DNA of 48,232 nt from assembly GCF_902769175.1 (NCBI RefSeq), contig NZ_CACXNW010000016.1, positions 1 to 48,232 of the forward strand. Reading direction: 5' to 3'. How positions within the stretch are numbered: the stretch's first letter is position 1; each line of letters opens with the position of its first letter. Shown here piece after piece: positions 34,747-45,744 of this stretch. Source of the stretch: an uncultured Methanobrevibacter sp. GTDB taxonomy: Archaea > Methanobacteriota > Methanobacteria > Methanobacteriales > Methanobacteriaceae. Below the pieces are notes generated by a model that had not been told where the DNA came from, made no database searches, and saw nothing but the letters and a program-made list of their open reading frames with translations. The position numbers and the translations under genes were made by a program.

Positions 34747-36564
34747 TTAGAATAGGAATATCCAAATCAATACAAATAGGATTGCTACAATGAAGATTAA
34801 AGGAGCTATAATCTTACTTACAGCTACAATTGAACTGATAGTGGAAATGAGCTCAGTTGAATTGTTTGGACCAAATGTTTTAAGTCCGATTATCCTTTCT
34901 GTATTGGTTCCTGCTTCAACAGGTTCCAAATCATTGATTGCTTCCTTAATTGAAAGCTTTACATAATCAATGATCTTTTCTTTCTCTACAGTTCCTACAG
35001 GGTTGTATCCTGCAGACAATGTATTTACTGTGTGGGTGTCTGTTGTCATGACTTCAATTGCATCAATTTCCAACTCTTCCACAGCTTTGAATATGGTTTC
35101 TCTAAATCCAAGCTCCATATTGTTTGAATCAAATAGGACATAAGCAGTTCTTTGTCCATTGACTTCAATAACCATGGTTTTTAAGCCGCTTTCTCCAATT
35201 CCTTGATGCTTATCGAATCCGCCAAGGTCTGTATGGTGGCATCCCACTTGAATCTCATATTCCAACTCTTTCTTTTCAATCAATTTGATGGTGTCAAGCA
35301 ATTGGAACATCTCTGGATTTCCAGGGAGAACTCCACCTTTTTCTTCATTGAATGAATTATGGCAATCTACAAGGATATTGTTTCTAGTCCCTAAGACCTT
35401 TTGCCCTTCAATCATTGTTGCAAGTCCAACAGCATATTCAATGTCATCACTTCCTGAAGGAGCAAGTGTAGAGAGCATTATGGTTCCATTATTAAAGAAT
35501 TGTACACCAATATTCGCTTTTTTATAGGAATATCTTACAAATTCACTTGCTTTTGGAGAGTATTCAATACCACGCAATGCTTTTCTCACTGACTCTTCGA
35601 TTTTAACGATTTCATCACTTGAAACTGGGTTGAAGTCGTGGGTGGAAGGTCCATGAGCAACCATTGTAAATGCATCAAAGCTGTTTGCAAGTATTGTAGG
35701 CATATTGGAACCTCCAATATCTCCAAGAGGTCCTGGATGCACGCAAGGGCTTAAGAACAATGCCTTAATGGTGCCGTCTAATTTTCTAAAGCTTGCAACA
35801 CCTACAAGTGTATCTATAGCTTCTCCAGCGTTATCAAATAAGTCTTCAATGCTGTTTGAACCTTCATTCATATGTGAAATAAAGTAACTGAGTATTTCCA
35901 ATGCTCCAAATCCTAAGTTCTTTTTCATTGGAGATTCCACTACGCTGATGAATGAATAGATGGCAAGCAAAAAGATCATACTTGCTATAATGACCTTGAA
36001 TATTGTTCCAAGGAATCCGAGTTCAAACATTCCTTCAATATCATTTAGGAAACTTGTAATAATCAGCATTCCAATCATAAGCAATGGCTGAATCAAAGCG
36101 ATAAGGAAAGAATTGATTATCTTTATTCTGGTTGTACCCCAGAGCACAAGAATATTGAATGCAAATGCCAATACTGATCCTAAGAGGATTGAATTGAAGA
36201 ATAGGTCCCAATGGAATATTTGCCCAACTAAAGTTCCAAGTATACTGATGACTCCTGCTATGGTCATTGAAACCAATGAAAGGAACATGGAATGTTTGGT
36301 CTTAAGGTTTATTCCCTTAAGGGAATCCACCCAGAATTGATCTGTAGAACCGGTTATGATTGCTGGCAATCCAAATACAACAAAACCGAATGCCCCACCA
36401 TAAATGAAGTTTTCCAATCCATTTCCAAAGCTCATTGTCTTAACTGTAAAAAGCAAGAAACCTATTATGAAACTCATTACAATTATACATAGCAATGAAG
36501 TCATAGCTTTAGGCAATGTTCTTATATATTTTGATAATCCCGCTACACTACTCATACTGGACAT
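34747..36564 (-). CDS. DUF2070 family membrane protein
   Basis: A 605-residue predicted membrane protein of the archaeal DUF2070 family. The first 220 residues hold six or seven hydrophobic helices. A large soluble domain follows with conserved His/Asp-rich motifs: CVHPGPLGDIGGSNMP, VDCHNSFNEEKG, CHHTDLGGFDKHQG and MTTDTHTVN, which look like metal or catalytic residues. One more transmembrane helix ends the protein (PLIFIVAILFVLIWIFLF). No function is established as far as I know. The ATG follows AAGGGTATGATT. Confidence 0.88.
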   Translation of the reverse strand: MSSMSSVAGLSKYIRTLPKAMTSLLCIIVMSFIIGFLLFTVKTMSFGNGLENFIYGGAFGFVVFGLPAIITGSTDQFWVDSLKGINLKTKHSMFLSLVSMTIAGVISILGTLVGQIFHWDLFFNSILLGSVLAFAFNILVLWGTTRIKIINSFLIALIQPLLMIGMLIITSFLNDIEGMFELGFLGTIFKVIIASMIFLLAIYSFISVVESPMKKNLGFGALEILSYFISHMNEGSNSIEDLFDNAGEAIDTLVGVASFRKLDGTIKALFLSPCVHPGPLGDIGGSNMPTILANSFDAFTMVAHGPSTHDFNPVSSDEIVKIEESVRKALRGIEYSPKASEFVRYSYKKANIGVQFFNNGTIMLSTLAPSGSDDIEYAVGLATMIEGQKVLGTRNNILVDCHNSFNEEKGGVLPGNPEMFQLLDTIKLIEKKELEYEIQVGCHHTDLGGFDKHQGIGESGLKTMVIEVNGQRTAYVLFDSNNMELGFRETIFKAVEELEIDAIEVMTTDTHTVNTLSAGYNPVGTVEKEKIIDYVKLSIKEAINDLEPVEAGTNTERIIGLKTFGPNNSTELISTISSIVAVSKIIAPLIFIVAILFVLIWIFLF

Positions 36565-36687
36565 TGATAATCATACCCTTTTGTTTTCCTCAATATTAAA
36601 GTCTAATCAATTTTTTATGAATATCTGTAAGAATCCATTTGGCTTATCAAAAATTTTTTAAGCCAATTTAAAATTTCTATAAAAAAA

Positions 36688-36696
36688 TTATATAAA
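36688..36696 (+). promoter_or_regulatory. TATA box of the fumarase beta gene
   Basis: TTATATAAA in the divergent gap. Transcription start is expected near 36720, with a leader of about 90 nt that ends in TTGGTGACTTC before the ATG. Confidence 0.5.
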
Positions 36697-36808
36697 TCGT
36701 TATATATTATAATAAAAAAATATATTAATACAATTATAATATATGATAGTTTTTTATATAAAACTTAATACTATTTGATTTTGTTTAATATTATTATTTG
36801 GTGACTTC

Positions 36809-37342
36809 ATGATAGAGTTAAAAACACCGATTACTGATGAGGATATTGATAAACTAAAAGCAGGAGATGTAATTGCAATCTCCGGCCAGATATTGACTGC
36901 AAGAGACCAAGCACATAAGAGAATTTTGGAACAGGGAGCTCCTTGTGATATAGAAGGGGCAGTTTTATTCCATGCAGGACCTATAATTCAAGAGGAAAGA
37001 TCAGACAGTGATGAACCTAAATATAATATGGTTGCAGTTGGTCCAACAACTTCCATGAGAATGAATCCATATCAGGCAGATGTTTTGGATATGGGTGCAA
37101 AGATTGTAATTGGAAAAGGAGGCATGGATGATTCTGTTAGGGAAGCCCTAAAGAGAAACAATGCCGTTTATGTGGTGGCAACTGGTGGCTGTGCAGCATT
37201 GTATGTAGATAAGGTAAATGGAATCAAAGGAGTAAATTGGCTTGATTTAGGAATGCCTGAAGCCATTTGGGACTTGGATGTAGATTCCTTTGGTCCTTTG
37301 ATTGTAGCAATGGACAGCCATGGAAACAGTCTTTATGACTAA
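36809..37342 (+). CDS. class I fumarate hydratase beta subunit (C-terminal domain type)
   Basis: Beta subunit of the two-part iron-sulfur fumarase/tartrate dehydratase, which interconverts malate and fumarate in the reductive TCA branch that methanogens use for biosynthesis. The 177 residues match the swivelling beta/alpha domain of the family, with [33 protein letters not shown] and IGKGGM. The [4Fe-4S]-binding alpha subunit is not in the window. Function as fumarase rather than tartrate dehydratase is the usual assignment in methanogens and fits the nearby pyruvate carboxylase gene. Confidence 0.88.
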   Translation: MIELKTPITDEDIDKLKAGDVIAISGQILTARDQAHKRILEQGAPCDIEGAVLFHAGPIIQEERSDSDEPKYNMVAVGPTTSMRMNPYQADVLDMGAKIVIGKGGMDDSVREALKRNNAVYVVATGGCAALYVDKVNGIKGVNWLDLGMPEAIWDLDVDSFGPLIVAMDSHGNSLYD

Positions 37343-37479
37343 TTATATTTATTTAATTATTATTGAAAAAACTTGAAACTAGAATTAAATTCATATTTAT
37401 TTAATAATTTGAATGAATTTGAAACTGAAATTCAAATTCAATCATTAAAAAACTTGAAACTTAAAATTTAATGGGGAAA

Positions 37480-40400
37480 ATGAAATTTGAAAAGAATATA
37501 ATTATCATTTTATTGTTATTAGCCTTGATTACAATTCCAATAAGCTTTGCAAGTGATTTGGATGCAAATCAATTGTCTGATGATAGTAATATGTTAATTG
37601 ATCAGGATTTGGATGAGAACATCCATACAGATTCCAATTCAGATGAAAATCCTAATGGAAATATCTTGGAATCTGACAATGGAAATGATGATAGTAGTCT
37701 ATATGAGGCATCATCAGATAATCTGCAATCTAATCTTGAATCAAATTCTAGTCTTCCTAATTTAGATACTGATTTTGCTAATGTCAAAATAAACATCACT
37801 GATGAGAACACTGTTTTTGTAAATGCTTCATACACTGGAACTGAAGAGGATGGAACTCAATTAAAGCCATTTAAATCTATTGAAGCTGGATTATCAGAGT
37901 TAAGTGGACAATATAAAAAAACAAATCTGTTTTTAGCTAAAGGAACCTATAATATTTCAAGAAAATTATATATTCAAAAATCCATGAACTTGATAGGTGA
38001 AAATCCACAAAAAACAATTATAAACGGTTTAAACTCCACTCAATTAATTTATATGGTTAACCAGAAATTGGTCAATATTATCAATTTAACATTATCTAAT
38101 GGTTCCTACGTCAATGGAAGTGCCATTTATGCTTTCAAATCTTATTTAAACATCATTAATGTTATTTTCACTGGCAATCATGCTTATAATAATGCTGTAG
38201 GTGGCGTTATATATAGTAAATCAAGTTTTATAAAAATATATAATTCCACTTTCTCAAAGAATTCCTCATCTGGAGGCACTGATTCATATGGAGGAGTAAT
38301 CTACACTCATTTAGGAGAATTGTCCATATTCAATTCCAAATTCATAAGCAATACCCTTCAGGGAAAATTCGCTTCTGGAGGAGCTATCTACAGTTCTAAT
38401 GGATTTTTAACTTTGGTCAACTCTTCAATAGCAAACACCACCATTCCATCATCCCGTGGATTAGGTGGAGCTATTTGCATTTGGAATGGCCGTAATACTT
38501 ATATTATCAATTCCACTATTTCCGGAAATGCTATGAGTGAGAACTATACATTTGGATCAGCTATTGCACATAAAGGTGTTTTGCTTGAAATAATCAATTC
38601 AACCATTGCGAATAATTATGCAAATGGAATAGCTGTTGAAAACAGCACTGTTTTTAACATCAATGGTAATTATCGCTTTGAAAATATCGTTTTTGAAAAC
38701 AACACCATAAAAACTGTAAAGTCAGACTTGATATTCTGTCTTGAAGACCAGCTGATCATCTCAGATGCATTTGACATCAGTTTAATCGGTGATTTGCCTT
38801 CAAGCTATGACTTAAGGGATTACGGTTGGGTCACAAGCGTCAAAAACCAGAAGCCTGGCGGTGATTGCTGGACCTTTGCAATTTATGCTGCTTTAGAGTC
38901 CTATCTATTGAAATATGAAAACATCACTTATGACTTTTCTGAAAACAATATGAAAAATGCAATGTATGAAAATGGAACAAACGGTACTGGATGGAACACT
39001 GGAGGTAACCATATCATGGCATTTGCATACCTATTGCGAGGCAGCGGACCAGTGGATGAAAGCTTGGATCCTTTTGACCCTTATTCAACTTGGTCTCCTG
39101 AAGATTTGGATATTTTAAAATATGTTACAGGATTTAAATACATTCCATTGAGATTGGACTATTTGGACAATGAACAAATAAAATATGCAATTATGCAGTA
39201 TGGCGCATTGTACACTTCAATATATTCTTCTATTTTAATCTCCAATGGAACTGGATATTCTAATGTTTCAACCACCAATCAGCATGCTGTAGCCATCGTC
39301 GGTTGGGATGACAATTATTCAAGATTCAATTTTGCATCCACACCTCCTGGAGATGGTGCATGGATCATTAAAAACAGTTGGGGAAACACCTCTGGACAAG
39401 GAGGATACTACTATGTTTCATATTATGATGCAACATTCCCCGGTGTTACAGACCAGTTTGCAGCTATTGCAATCAGTTCTGTAGAGAACTTAACAGAATA
39501 TAAAAATATCTACTAATATGATATAGTTGGAAACAGCTTTGAATCTGTAGGATACAATTGCGAAACCGCATGGCTTGCAAATCAGTTCACTGCAGAATCA
39601 AACAATCCTCTTAAGGCATTTGGATTATACACCTTTGGCTCTTCAAGCTATTTGGTAAACGTTACAGTCAATGGAATTTCCAAACTTGTACAGGAAGGAG
39701 CCTTAATCGGTGCAGGTTATCATACAGTGAAATTAAACAGCATGGTTGACTTATCTAAAGGAGACATATTTAAGATAATTGTAAAGTTAACCACTCCCGG
39801 CTCTTTATTCCCTATAGCAATCGAATCCAAACGTTCTGACTATAGTGATAAGGTCAGTGCACAAGCAAACCAGTCATTCATAAGTCCAAATGGTGTAAAT
39901 TGGATTGACACATCTAAGAATACAGCTGTAATTAAATTGTATGAAAACCTTATGAGAATCAATTTAGTGGAAACAAATGTATGCCTTAAGGCTTATACCG
40001 ATTTTGCAGATGATTTGGCATTAGACCTTAAATCCAATGCATCTTATTATATTGAAGAGGATTTAATAGAGTTTAATCTTACTATTTCAAACAATGGTGA
40101 CTTTTCCAAAGAAGTCAATGTCAGTTCAATTTTTGATGACAGCATAGATGTTATATACAGCTATGTAACAAAAGGGTTCTTTGATGAGACATCTAAAATC
40201 TGGACAATGGATAGCTTAGACAATGGAGAAACCCAAACCTTGAATTTAATCTTAAGGTTTAATGAAGACAAATCATCTATGAATCTCTCATTTATTGCAA
40301 ACAGCTTAACTTACAGTTTCAATAAGAACATGATGGCTTCATCTGTTGTCAATTATGTCAGTTTTACAGAATTCTTGAAGATAGCAGATGTGACAACTAA

Positions 40401-41244
40401 TTTCAAATCCAATAAGATTGTTTCAATTGGATTGCTTGATGCATATAAAAAGCTTATTCCAAATAGGAACATAAGTATTTCATTGAAAAGTTCAAACAAC
40501 AATTATTCCATGAACCCTATTACTTTAAATACAAATGATGCTTACGCTAAATTCACTTTGAATTTGCTTCCAGGAAAATGTGTGTTCATGGCTTTGTTTG
40601 ATGGTGAAGATGGACGTTATGACCCATCTAACACTACATTTACTGTAACTGTTGTAAAGAACAGCACTCAAGTCATTGCAAATAACTTAACAACTTATTC
40701 AGTAGTTGTTTCCGTTGACGGAAAATCAGGCAAAAATCTTACAATGACTTTAAAGGATAAGAATGGAAAGGCATTAGCTGGCAAAAAGGTCACATTCACA
40801 GTTAAGAACACTACCTATACCAGAACAACCGACAAGTCTGGTGTTGCTAGATTGCAGATCAATATAGCAGCTGCTGGAACCTATACCTTTAAAATCAGTT
40901 TTGCAGGAGATGCAAATTACACTGGTTCATCCAAAACAGTTAAGGTAATTGTCAAAAAGCAATCATTGAGATTAACAGCTCCTAACAGAACATATAGGGT
41001 AGGAAATAAGAACAAGTATCTAACAGCAACATTGAAAAACAGCAAAGGAAAGGCAATCAAGAATAAGAAGATTACTTTCACAATCAATGGAAAAAGATAT
41101 GTTGCAACAACAAATTCAAAGGGACTTGCTAAAGTCAAAGTAAGCTTGTCAAGCAAAAAGACATATAAGTTTACAGCTAAGTTTGCAGGAGACAAATCAT
41201 ATAATGCCATATCAAGAACTGCTAAAGTTGTTGTAAAAAGGTAA
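37480..41244 (+). pseudogene. surface papain-like protease/Ig-domain protein, interrupted by in-frame TAA
   Basis: One frame of 1,254 codons with a single internal TAA at 39514-39516 (codon 679). Order: signal peptide (residues 1-22, ending SFAS region), acidic Asn/Ser linker, beta-helix (about 110-410), papain-like C1A peptidase (about 438-665) with Q before C463 (GDCWTFA), H602 (QHAVAIVGWD) and N632 (IKNSWG), stop, then a lectin-like segment (VGYNCETAWLANQFTA), a CARDB/DUF11-like domain and three Ig-like domains. The context NIY-stop-YDI suggests CAA (Gln) changed to TAA. The upstream product would be a secreted protease with all catalytic residues but without the binding and wall-facing repeats. 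The second ATG of ATGGGGAAAATG is taken as start since GGGG fits as its ribosome binding site. Confidence 0.82.
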
Positions 41245-41455
41245 CCATTCCCATTTGATGTTTTAATTGACTAAAAAGTTCATGATATTTCAATAAATAT
41301 CTTTCAAAACTTCATTATCAAAATAAAATATTTTTCAAAATTTAAATAGTAAAACTTTAAATACCAATCATTTTAAATATGATAATAAATTTATATTAAT
41401 ATAGTTTTTATAATTAAATTAATTAAAAAAATTTTATGATTATTTGGTGATTATT

Positions 41456-41773
41456 ATGGCTGATATTGCAGAAGCAGCAGAAAAGAAATTAAAATCAAGA
41501 ATTAGAAAATTAAAGAAGTGCAATAAGGATGAGGAAGAAAAAGAAAAATTCTTCAATCAATTAGGTCTTTCTTTCACTATAAGTTTACCTAATAAAAATC
41601 CAGAAAAGCAAGATGACATGATTACATTATACACTGGTCCAGACGGAAACATTGTATTTGCTGAATACGGATATTCTGAAGAAGACCAATTCAGTCAAAT
41701 GGATATTCCTGAAAAAGACTTAAAAGTAATCATTGAAGCATTTAAAGACTTCGAATTAAAGCTTTTAGAATAA
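41456..41773 (+). CDS. small charged protein of unknown function
   Basis: Not recognised. A 105-residue soluble protein: a very Lys/Glu-rich helical N-terminus (EAAEKKLKSRIRKLKKCNK) followed by what looks like a small alpha/beta domain (LGLSFTISLPNK, ITLYTGPDGNIVFAEYGY) and a closing helix. The ATG is fixed by TTGGTGATT just before it; longer readings from TTG or GTG overlap that site. A perfect palindromic terminator starts in its stop codon, so it is a single-gene unit. Confidence 0.75.
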   Translation: MADIAEAAEKKLKSRIRKLKKCNKDEEEKEKFFNQLGLSFTISLPNKNPEKQDDMITLYTGPDGNIVFAEYGYSEEDQFSQMDIPEKDLKVIIEAFKDFELKLLE

Positions 41774-41800
41774 ATATTTATTCTAATTCTAATTTTTTTA
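41765..41800 (+). terminator. perfect palindromic terminator
   Basis: Arms TTAGAATAAAT and ATTTATTCTAA adjoin directly to give a 22-bp perfect palindrome across the stop codon, followed by TTCTAATTTTTTTA. Confidence 0.65.
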
Positions 41801-41876
41801 TTTTCTCTATTTTTAAAATTTTTTTATTTACCTATCAACTATTTTTATTTATATTGACTTTTTAAAGGGTTTTATC

Positions 41877-43037
41877 ATGATTGTCAACAATTCATTGGAT
41901 GAAGTTAGGAAAAGGGAATCCTCTCTAAAGATTATAAAGGAAATCATCAACGAAAAAGGAAGAGATTCATTATATGATGTTACAGGACTCTCTGGTGGAT
42001 TTATAGCAAGTGATGAAGAGTTGAATCTCTTGGAAACTTATGTAGGTCCTGCGGTATTTGAAGATGAACTTCAAATTGTAGGAAAGGAGCATCTCGGTGG
42101 AGAAAAGGTTTTAGCAGTCAATAGGACAAGTTCCGGTATTTTGGCAAGCATTTTAGCATTGGTAAAAAAAGGAGACCATGTAAGTCATTTCTTAGCCGAA
42201 TTTCCTGCACATCCCTCAATTCCACGTTCCTGTAAAATAGTGGGGGCAAGCTATGATGAGTTTGTTGATATCGATAAGTTCACAATCCCTGAAATCACAT
42301 CATTGGTTGTTGTAACAGGCTCTACAATGGACCATAAGGTCATTGATGAAGGCTTGTTTAAGAAGGTCATTGTTATGGCTCATGAAAGGGATATTCCTGT
42401 CCTTGTTGATGACGCTTCAGGTGCAAGGCTTCGTACTGCTGTATTCAAGCAAAAAAAGGCTACAGAGCTTGGAGCAGATTTGGTTGTTACAAGCACTGAC
42501 AAGTTGATGCCAGGTCCAAGAGGAGGATTGATGGCAGGCAGAGAAGACCTGATCAATGAGGTAAAGATTAAAGCCAATCAATTTGGCCTTGAAGCTCAGC
42601 CGCCATTGATTTTAGCTATGGTCAATGGAATAAAGAATTACACCGAGGAAAACCTGGTTACAGCCATTTCAAGAAAGGATGAATTTTATAATCTCCTAAG
42701 CAAAAAGTATGAAATGTTTGAAAAAACTCCAACTGGTGTTAATGTAAGCGAAAGTTCACTTGAGAATCAGTTGGACAGTTTAAATATTGAGACAGAGCTT
42801 TCACAAAAGGACTGTTGTTTCTTATGGGCGATGATTTTATTAAGGGATTTTGGCATTATTACAATACCTGCAGTAGGCATGCCAGGAGCTTCTGCTTCAA
42901 TACGCTTTGACTTATCCACTCAAGATGTTATTGATATGGATTTGAATGAACTCTATGAAAAGATAGATTCATCATTTGAAGAATTCATAGAGATTTCTCA
43001 AGATGTGGAAAAATCAAAAGAGATTATTTTTTATTAA
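41877..43037 (+). CDS. UPF0425 PLP-dependent protein (MJ0158 family)
   Basis: A 386-residue fold-type I PLP protein of the UPF0425 family, related to SelA but found in methanogens that may lack selenocysteine. The PLP lysine lies in STDKLMPGPRGGLMAG, the ring-contacting aspartate in VLVDDASGAR, and the phosphate-binding part in NRTSSGILASIL. The true substrate is not established. It starts at the ATG 8 nt after AAAGGG. It lies beside fumarase beta, pycA and birA, an order I recall as similar in Methanothermobacter. Confidence 0.88.
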   Translation: MIVNNSLDEVRKRESSLKIIKEIINEKGRDSLYDVTGLSGGFIASDEELNLLETYVGPAVFEDELQIVGKEHLGGEKVLAVNRTSSGILASILALVKKGDHVSHFLAEFPAHPSIPRSCKIVGASYDEFVDIDKFTIPEITSLVVVTGSTMDHKVIDEGLFKKVIVMAHERDIPVLVDDASGARLRTAVFKQKKATELGADLVVTSTDKLMPGPRGGLMAGREDLINEVKIKANQFGLEAQPPLILAMVNGIKNYTEENLVTAISRKDEFYNLLSKKYEMFEKTPTGVNVSESSLENQLDSLNIETELSQKDCCFLWAMILLRDFGIITIPAVGMPGASASIRFDLSTQDVIDMDLNELYEKIDSSFEEFIEISQDVEKSKEIIFY

Positions 43038-43120
43038 ATGAATTCTTTATGAAAATTTTTTTAAAGAGATTATTTTTTTATTAAATAAATTATACTATTT
43101 TTTTTTAAAAAAAGAGTAAT

Positions 43121-43157
43121 AAAATGAAAAATTAAAAATCTTTCATTTTATTTTTTT
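43121..43157. terminator. bidirectional hairpin between convergent genes
   Basis: Nine-base arms AAAATGAAA and TTTCATTTT with an 11-base loop; T-rich on the plus strand after it and A-rich before it, so it can serve both the UPF0425 gene and birA. Confidence 0.6.
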
Positions 43158-43256
43158 ATTTTTTTTAAAGTACTGTTTTTGTTTGTTTTTTAATTAAGTC
43201 AAAAAATCTGTTTTTTTAATTTAATATTTAATTTTACTTAATTTAACTTAATTTAC

Positions 43257-44171
43257 TTATTCAACTGTCCTAAGTTCACCGGAAATGATCTTTTCAAGTG
43301 TGCCGTCTTGTCTTTCAATGATTAAGCTTCCTTCATGATTGATTCCAACAACATATCCTTGAGTGATCTTACCTCCAGTTTGGGTAATGTTCACATATTT
43401 TCCAATGGTATCTGAAAGGCTTCTCCAGTCTGTAAGAATGGTTTCAACTTCACCTTCTTTGTATAGGTCATAAACCTCTTCAAATTCATTTAGGAATTTT
43501 GCAATAAGTGAATTTGCATCAGTATCGCTTGGCAATTCTTCGGTAAGGGTGGTTGTACCATTCCTTACATCTTCAGAAAGGGCATCCAATTTGAAGTTGC
43601 TGTCAATTCCTATTCCTACAACAATCCAATCGATTTCATTTAAGGTTGCATTGACTTCAGTTAAAACTCCAGAGATTTTGTCTCCATGAATCAATACGTC
43701 ATTAGGCCATTTGATTTTAGCGTCAAGACCTAAAGTCTTAATGGTTTTAGCTATTGCTACACCTGTTGTCAATGTAATCAAGCCTATTCTTGCAGGAGGT
43801 ATATGTGGTCTTAGGAGAAGGGACATCCATACTCCACCTTCAGGAGCTTCCCATTTTTTACCTGATCTGCCTCTTGCATTTGTTTGAATTTCAGAAATCA
43901 ATACTGTGCCTTCCTTTGTACCATGGTTTGCTAAAAATTTAGCAATGGAATTGGTTGAAAACACTTTTCTAAAACAAAGGATTTCTCTGCCCATATATTC
44001 TGTTTCTAAGTTTTCAGTAATATTTTCTTTTGTAATGTGTTCAGTTTTTCCAAATCCTAAGTCTTTAATGTATTCTTCAATTTTTTCGTCATTGATGGAG
44101 TCTAATTTTTTAGCATCTTCCTCAGAAATTAGATCATGGCTAACCAAGAGCTTTATCATTTCTTTTCTCAT
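43257..44171 (-). CDS. birA: biotin--protein ligase
   Basis: Attaches biotin to the carrier lysine of its target, here most likely the biotin-carrying subunit of pyruvate carboxylase. Catalytic part: GRSGKKWEAPEGGVWMSLLL (the GRxGxxW biotinyl-AMP loop) and KWPNDVLIHGDKISGVLTE, then a C-terminal SH3-like domain (KYVNITQTGGKITQGYVVGI). The N-terminal 65 residues are not a clear DNA-binding HTH, so a repressor role is not evident. The ATG is preceded by GAGTGATT. It follows pycA by 82 bp on the same strand, which fits its substrate. Confidence 0.92.
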   Translation of the reverse strand: MRKEMIKLLVSHDLISEEDAKKLDSINDEKIEEYIKDLGFGKTEHITKENITENLETEYMGREILCFRKVFSTNSIAKFLANHGTKEGTVLISEIQTNARGRSGKKWEAPEGGVWMSLLLRPHIPPARIGLITLTTGVAIAKTIKTLGLDAKIKWPNDVLIHGDKISGVLTEVNATLNEIDWIVVGIGIDSNFKLDALSEDVRNGTTTLTEELPSDTDANSLIAKFLNEFEEVYDLYKEGEVETILTDWRSLSDTIGKYVNITQTGGKITQGYVVGINHEGSLIIERQDGTLEKIISGELRTVE

Positions 44172-44253
44172 AATAATCACTCGAATAATTAGTGTAATTC
44201 AATCCTATTAAAAATCAATATAGATTCTTATTTTTTCATATGATAAGTTTAAT

Positions 44254-45744
44254 TTATTTTTTAAGTTGCTGTGCTTGAGCAGCATTGAAATAAGTTCCAA
44301 CAGCTCCAGATATTGCAGCAATTTTCTTTCCAGGCATAAAAGTGGATTTCATACGATTTACTCTTTCTAAATATTCTTCTATTACCTTTTCCATTTCTGC
44401 ATCAATCCATTTCTTGTGTTCATCTACAAAGTGAGTATGCAAATCACCTTCAAGGAATGATTCATTTCTTAATATTGCCTTATGGAATGGAATAGTGGTT
44501 TTAACACCTAAAATAATATATTCGCTTAATGCCCTTTTCATTCTATTGATTGCGTCGTTTCTTGTACGGCCGCTTGTAACCAATTTGGAAATCATAGAGT
44601 CGTAGAATGTTGGAATTGTATAATTCATGTAAACTCCACTGTCTAAACGTACACCAGGTCCTCCAGGTGATCTGTAACCAGTGATCTTACCAGGGTTTGG
44701 TGCAAAGTCAGCAAGTGGGTTTTCAGCATTGATACGACATTCAATAGCATGTCCTGTAATCTTAATGTCATTTTGTCTGTATTCCAATTCTTCACCGCAA
44801 GCGATCTTGATTTGCTCTTTGATTAAATCAGTATTGGTAACGATTTCAGTGATTGGGTGTTCCACTTGAATACGTGTGTTCATTTCAAGGAAGTAGTATT
44901 CTCCATTTTCATATAAGAATTCTACAGTTCCTGCACTGTTGTATCCGATGGATTCAGCAGCCTTTACTGCACTTTCACCCATTCTTTCCCTTAGCTCTTC
45001 AGTCATAATTGGTGAAGGAGCTTCTTCCAATAGCTTTTGATGTCTTCTTTGGATGGAACATTCCCTGTCTCCTACATGGATTGTGTTTCCATGCTCATCA
45101 GCTAAAACCTGGAATTCGATATGTCTTGGCTTTTCCAAGTATTTTTCAATGAATACGGTTGCATCACCAAAGTTTTTCAATGCTACAGATTGTGTTGCTT
45201 CAAGTGCACGTACAAGTTCATCCTCTTCATAAACTGCACGCATACCGATTCCTCCACCACCTGCTGATGCTTTGATGATTACAGGGTATCCGATAGCTTC
45301 AGCAATTTCTTTTGCCTCTTCAACATCAGTGATTCCGTCAGGTGTACCTTCAATAACAGGAACTCCTGCGTCTTTCATTATTTGCTTGGAAGTGATTTTA
45401 TCTCCCATTTTTTCAATATGCTCTCCTTTAGGACCGATTAGTTTGATTCCATTCTTATCACATTGTCTTCCAAGTTCTGGATTTTCTGCTAAAAATCCAT
45501 ATCCTGGGTGAATTGCATCTGCTCCAGTTTCAACTGCAGCATTAATGATCTTTTCAATGTTTAAATAAGACTGGATTGGAGAAGGATTTCCTAAAGGAAC
45601 GCTTTCATCTGCATAATTAGTATAAAGAGAAGTTTTATCCGCATCTGAATAGACTGCTACACTTTTCATGTCCAATTCACGACATGCTCTCATGACACGT
45701 ATAGCAATCTCTCCTCTATTTGCAATAAGTACTTTTTCAAACAT
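44254..45744 (-). CDS. pycA: pyruvate carboxylase subunit A (biotin carboxylase)
   Basis: Carboxylates biotin with ATP and bicarbonate for making oxaloacetate from pyruvate, the entry to the methanogen's partial reductive TCA path. The 496 residues contain the biotin-carboxylase domains: [19 protein letters not shown] at the N-terminus, [10 protein letters not shown], the ATP-grasp glycine loop [14 protein letters not shown], and [14 protein letters not shown] with the catalytic Glu/Arg. There is a short extra C-terminal tail. It is the separate-subunit archaeal form; pycB is not in the window. It is followed by birA. Acetyl-CoA carboxylase subunit is the alternative name for the same fold, but it is less likely in a methanogen. 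Confidence 0.93.
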   Translation of the reverse strand: MFEKVLIANRGEIAIRVMRACRELDMKSVAVYSDADKTSLYTNYADESVPLGNPSPIQSYLNIEKIINAAVETGADAIHPGYGFLAENPELGRQCDKNGIKLIGPKGEHIEKMGDKITSKQIMKDAGVPVIEGTPDGITDVEEAKEIAEAIGYPVIIKASAGGGGIGMRAVYEEDELVRALEATQSVALKNFGDATVFIEKYLEKPRHIEFQVLADEHGNTIHVGDRECSIQRRHQKLLEEAPSPIMTEELRERMGESAVKAAESIGYNSAGTVEFLYENGEYYFLEMNTRIQVEHPITEIVTNTDLIKEQIKIACGEELEYRQNDIKITGHAIECRINAENPLADFAPNPGKITGYRSPGGPGVRLDSGVYMNYTIPTFYDSMISKLVTSGRTRNDAINRMKRALSEYIILGVKTTIPFHKAILRNESFLEGDLHTHFVDEHKKWIDAEMEKVIEEYLERVNRMKSTFMPGKKIAAISGAVGTYFNAAQAQQLKK

